Positions 61,701 to 64,000 of a stretch of DNA of 64,000 nucleotides are shown piece after piece. Every line of letters starts with the position of its first letter. The first letter of the stretch is position 1. Source of the DNA: Alopecurus myosuroides (lineage: Eukaryota > Streptophyta > Magnoliopsida > Poales > Poaceae). The translations under genes and the position numbers were made by a program. The stretch is from positions 316,189,344 to 316,253,343 of the forward strand of contig CM054060.1 in NCBI GenBank assembly GCA_028641055.1, written 5' to 3'. The notes under the pieces were generated by a model. It did no database searches and was not told the DNA's origin. It saw only the letters and a program-made list of their open reading frames with translations.

Positions 61701-63856
61701 TCCTGATTCTCTTCCTGCCGCTCAAGGGCGGCATGGTCTCGCTGATCGGGGTCTTGTTCAGTGTTCTCCCCAGCTGAAGCAGCTGGGGGAGAAAGTGGTC
61801 TCTCGTCGTGAGCAACATCCTGCGCTTCTTGTTCCGCGCGGGCCTGCTGCTCCTGGTTGGCGTCCTGGGCACCAACGTCCATGTCCTGGGCGTTGGCTTC
61901 GTCTTCTTCCTTCATAGGGGAGGGCGCACGCGCCCCTTCCTGTGCGGCGACCTCGTCCTCTTCAGAGAGATCGATGAGCGCATCGAGGTCGATGGCGGAT
62001 CTCTTCTTGGACTTGCTGGATGCGGCAGCAGCATCAGCGTCCAAGGGGGGCGCTGAAGAGAAGAGAAAGTTCAGAAAAGAAAGAAAGATAGAAGAAACCG
62101 AGAAGCAACAGCGGAATAAGGAGTCCAGAAAAAGTAGCAACAACGAGATGCAACTTAGAAGAAAATTACTTACCCTGCACGGGAAGGGGGTAGCCGTCTC
62201 CCCTGCTTGACCTTCTTCACGGCCTTTTTGGGCTTCTTGCTAGGGGGATCCTGAGCACCGCTACCCGTCCTCTTCCGAGTGGAGGGAGCGGCCATTCCGA
62301 CTGGCTCGACGTCGAGGACATCCTCGTCTTCTTCCTCAGCGTCAGCATCAGCATCATCTTCAGAGTAGAGGAGAAGAAAAGGATTGAGAAACAGAAAGAA
62401 AGGTTAGGTCGCGCTATTCGCAACTGGAAAGGTGAGCTAAGTCACCTTCTTTGTCGTCTTCTGACCAGTCCCGGATGGACGTGTCGACATGATGCTTACC
62501 CGGCTGGACGGCGTGGGGGATACAGAGGCTATCCACAGTATCATAGGAGACTTCGTCGTCCTCCTTTCGATCCTCGTGCCATTTGTCCTCAAAGCGCTCC
62601 TCGCTCTCAGCGACCTGGCGAGCAAGGATCTGGAAATGTAGGCAAGCAACACAAATCAGTCGAGCAGCATAAGGCATTCTACCCGGTATGGCGTGGAAGT
62701 ACAAAGCACATGAAGCCTAACAGATACTGCTAAGTGCCCTACTCGACAAGGCGTGCAAACACAAAGCACAGGAAGCCTAACAGAGATGAGCAAGTGTCCT
62801 ACTCGGCATGGCAGGCAAACACAAAGCATTTAAAGCCTAAGGAATACTGCTGAGTGTCCTACTCGGCTCAGAGTGCGGATACTAGGTATAATAAGCTAAG
62901 AAGGCTATCTAGTCGGTATCACTACACAGGAAGCGAGAGGTGAGATACTAACCCGCTTGATTGGCTTCTTGCGGCTGTATGGCACGAAGCCGTACTGCCA
63001 GTGATCATTGAGGCCGGTGCTCATAATGGAGCGCGCCCAGACGGCCACGTCCGCGTTGCTGAGCTCGAACGTGGTTGTCCGGGTGCAATCTCGATTGCCG
63101 CCCATGTAGCACATGAGATGTGCGTGGCGCTGCAGCGGAAGCACTCGCCTGGAGATCCAGCAGGCGATGGGGTCGTCGCTCTTGAGCCCCTTCTCGATCA
63201 GCTGGGCGAGGCGCTGGTTCATCTGCTTGAGGTCGCCCTCCAGTGGCGGCTTGTGTCCCCAATTCTGCCCGGTAGGAGCCGTATTGGTCCACCTGGGTAG
63301 ATTGATCTGATCCACCAGGGGCACTCCCTTCTCGACGGAGATGTTCTTCACGTAGAGGAAAGAGCCATTTGCGCACGGAGTCCAGGCCCTTGATGCGCAG
63401 ATGATTGGTCCCGGCGCGCTGCACCATCATGGCGCTGCCGGTCTCGGTCATGCCGCGGCTGCTATCCGCGCTATCCGGCTTGGGTTTGCTCTGCTTCCTG
63501 AAGAAGAAGTATCGAGCCCAAGTCAGCGGCGTGGGTCGCACGCCCAGGAACGCCTCGCACACTACAGCGTGGTATGCGAGCATCACTATGGCGTTTGGCG
63601 GGAGGTGGTGCGGCTGGAGCCCGAAGTGGTTGAGGAAGGAGCGGAAGAAGTTGGAGACGGGCAGCCCGAATCCTCGCGCGAAGTGCGCGAGGAACACCAC
63701 GTGCTCGTCCTCCTCCGGAGTGGGGACGAGCTCGTTGCCGGGCTGCCGGCAGCAAACACCGGGAGGGACTCGCCGAGTGTTCACCAACCACTGGCATTCC
63801 TACGCCGTAACTTCAGATCCGGCCCAACCGGCGCGAGCGCCGTCGTCGCGAGCCAT
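58760..63856 (-). pseudogene. Antisense multi-exon gene of the Tat element (putative gypsy type transposon family)
   Basis: Suggested exons: 63856-62953, 62629-62500, 62357-62174, 62052-60756, 60576-60420, 60338-60255, 60178-59819, 59708-59375, 59338-58760 (about 4.0 kb). All proposed introns are GT...AG. Phases agree at six of eight joints. The 3-4 joint is off by one beside a run of six C, and the 8-9 joint leaves only 36 bases and no open frame. Exon 1 has HFARGFGLPVSNFFRSFLNH, PPNAIVML and CEAFLGVRPTPLTWARYFFF, as in the Transposase_28 'putative gypsy type transposon' family. Exon 3 is acidic then basic (KKPKKAVKKVK, nuclear-signal-like). Exon 4 is Ala/Gln/Glu-rich; exons 5-8 look coiled-coil. 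Stops: TAG at 63800, 61655, 60532, 59910; TGA at 59647. Frameshifts near 63355 and 60925. Function unknown. Confidence 0.75.
58791..58871 (-). repeat. Three 27-bp tandem repeats (9 residues each)
   Basis: Units at 58791, 58818 and 58845 encode E-A-D-A-A-K-A-N-(T/A) near the C-terminus of the antisense protein. A degenerate fourth unit follows. Confidence 0.9.
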
Positions 63857-64000
63857 CGAGCGGGAGAAGTGATTCGGTGAAGATTTGGTGGAATTGGGTG
63901 GAAAAGCTGGCCTTTCGGCGCGGTGAAGCTCGCAGCGGCGCAGTAAGATTCACGGCGGCGAAGTACTCGGTGGCGGCGGAGAAACGAAGAGGCGAGGGGA

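Larger units (their letters stand above)
50280..64000 (+). mobile_element. Tat-group gypsy retrotransposon with antisense gene, 3' end outside window
   Basis: A 867-bp 5' LTR (TGTCGGGGGGTTACC to CACGACA) is followed by the primer site TGGCGCCCACCGTGGGGC. Then come gag-protease-reverse transcriptase-RNase H-second RNase H-integrase in one frame, a 0.67-kb spacer, and a multi-exon gene on the opposite strand that reaches 63856. The second RNase H and the antisense gene are known traits of Tat-group elements (Retand/Grande-like). The base before the LTR is preceded by ATTAG (50275-50279), the expected target duplication, but its partner and the 3' LTR are beyond 64000. At more than 13.7 kb it is near full length for this group. 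Confidence 0.92.

Noticed and set aside
59917..62210. Plus-strand frames of 64-190 codons opposite the antisense gene
   Set aside because: They are shadows of the Ala/Glu-rich minus-strand exons. Splice phases and domain matches are all on the minus strand.

Overview
The window is intergenic DNA from a large, repeat-rich grass genome, most likely a Triticeae species (wheat, barley, rye or Aegilops). This is inferred from the type of repeats: Sabrina/WHAM-like and Fatima-like gypsy elements, a BARE/WIS/Angela-like copia element, very long LTRs that start TGTAAC(A/G)TCCC, and MITE and Helitron ends, all deeply nested. I found no host gene, tRNA gene, rRNA gene or CRISPR array. All protein-coding signal belongs to transposable elements, and nearly all of it is broken. 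Family names rest on remembered sequence signatures, not on a search.

Layout, left to right. (1) 1-12873: unassigned AT-rich DNA with two MITE-like repeats, then a complete 6.9-kb non-autonomous gypsy element on the minus strand (5338-12213, target duplication GTGCA). The stretch ends at a Helitron-type 3' terminus (12841-12873) that cuts the next element's LTR exactly at an A|T. (2) 12874-15597: a deleted Fatima-like gypsy element (LTR fragment, broken pol fragment, second LTR). (3) 15598-20030: the 5' two-fifths of a copia element on the minus strand, broken off inside integrase. (4) 20031-24477: the 3' part of a long LTR. (5) 24478-27189 plus 45339-45601: a decayed Sabrina-like element (minus), split by an 18.1-kb insertion. 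That insertion is a 4.3-kb solo LTR (27190-45333, duplication GTTCA), itself split by a young 13.8-kb element (30684-44521, duplication GCTTC) with two 5998-bp LTRs and only 1.8 kb of non-coding interior. (6) From 45603: a possible minus-strand Helitron end, then a 4.0-kb solo LTR (45801-49849, duplication ATACA). (7) 50280 to beyond the window end: a Tat-group gypsy element.

The Tat-group element is the most interesting object. Its gag, protease, reverse transcriptase, RNase H, a second (archaeal-type) RNase H and integrase lie in one reading frame of about 6.8 kb with no frameshift. Seven stop codons interrupt the frame, every one explainable as C-to-T in a Gln codon. Downstream, on the opposite strand, lies a separate gene of about nine exons (63856 to 58760). 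It starts with a domain of the 'putative gypsy type transposon' family and continues with acidic, basic and coiled-coil segments. Its introns are antisense to the genomic RNA, so they would survive retrotransposition. The gene has decayed by the same type of mutation.

Order of events from the nesting: the Sabrina-like element is older than the solo LTR in it, which is older than the 13.8-kb element (14 differences between 5998-bp LTRs, about 0.23%). The 6.9-kb minus-strand element is older than that one (LTRs about 3-4% different by eye).
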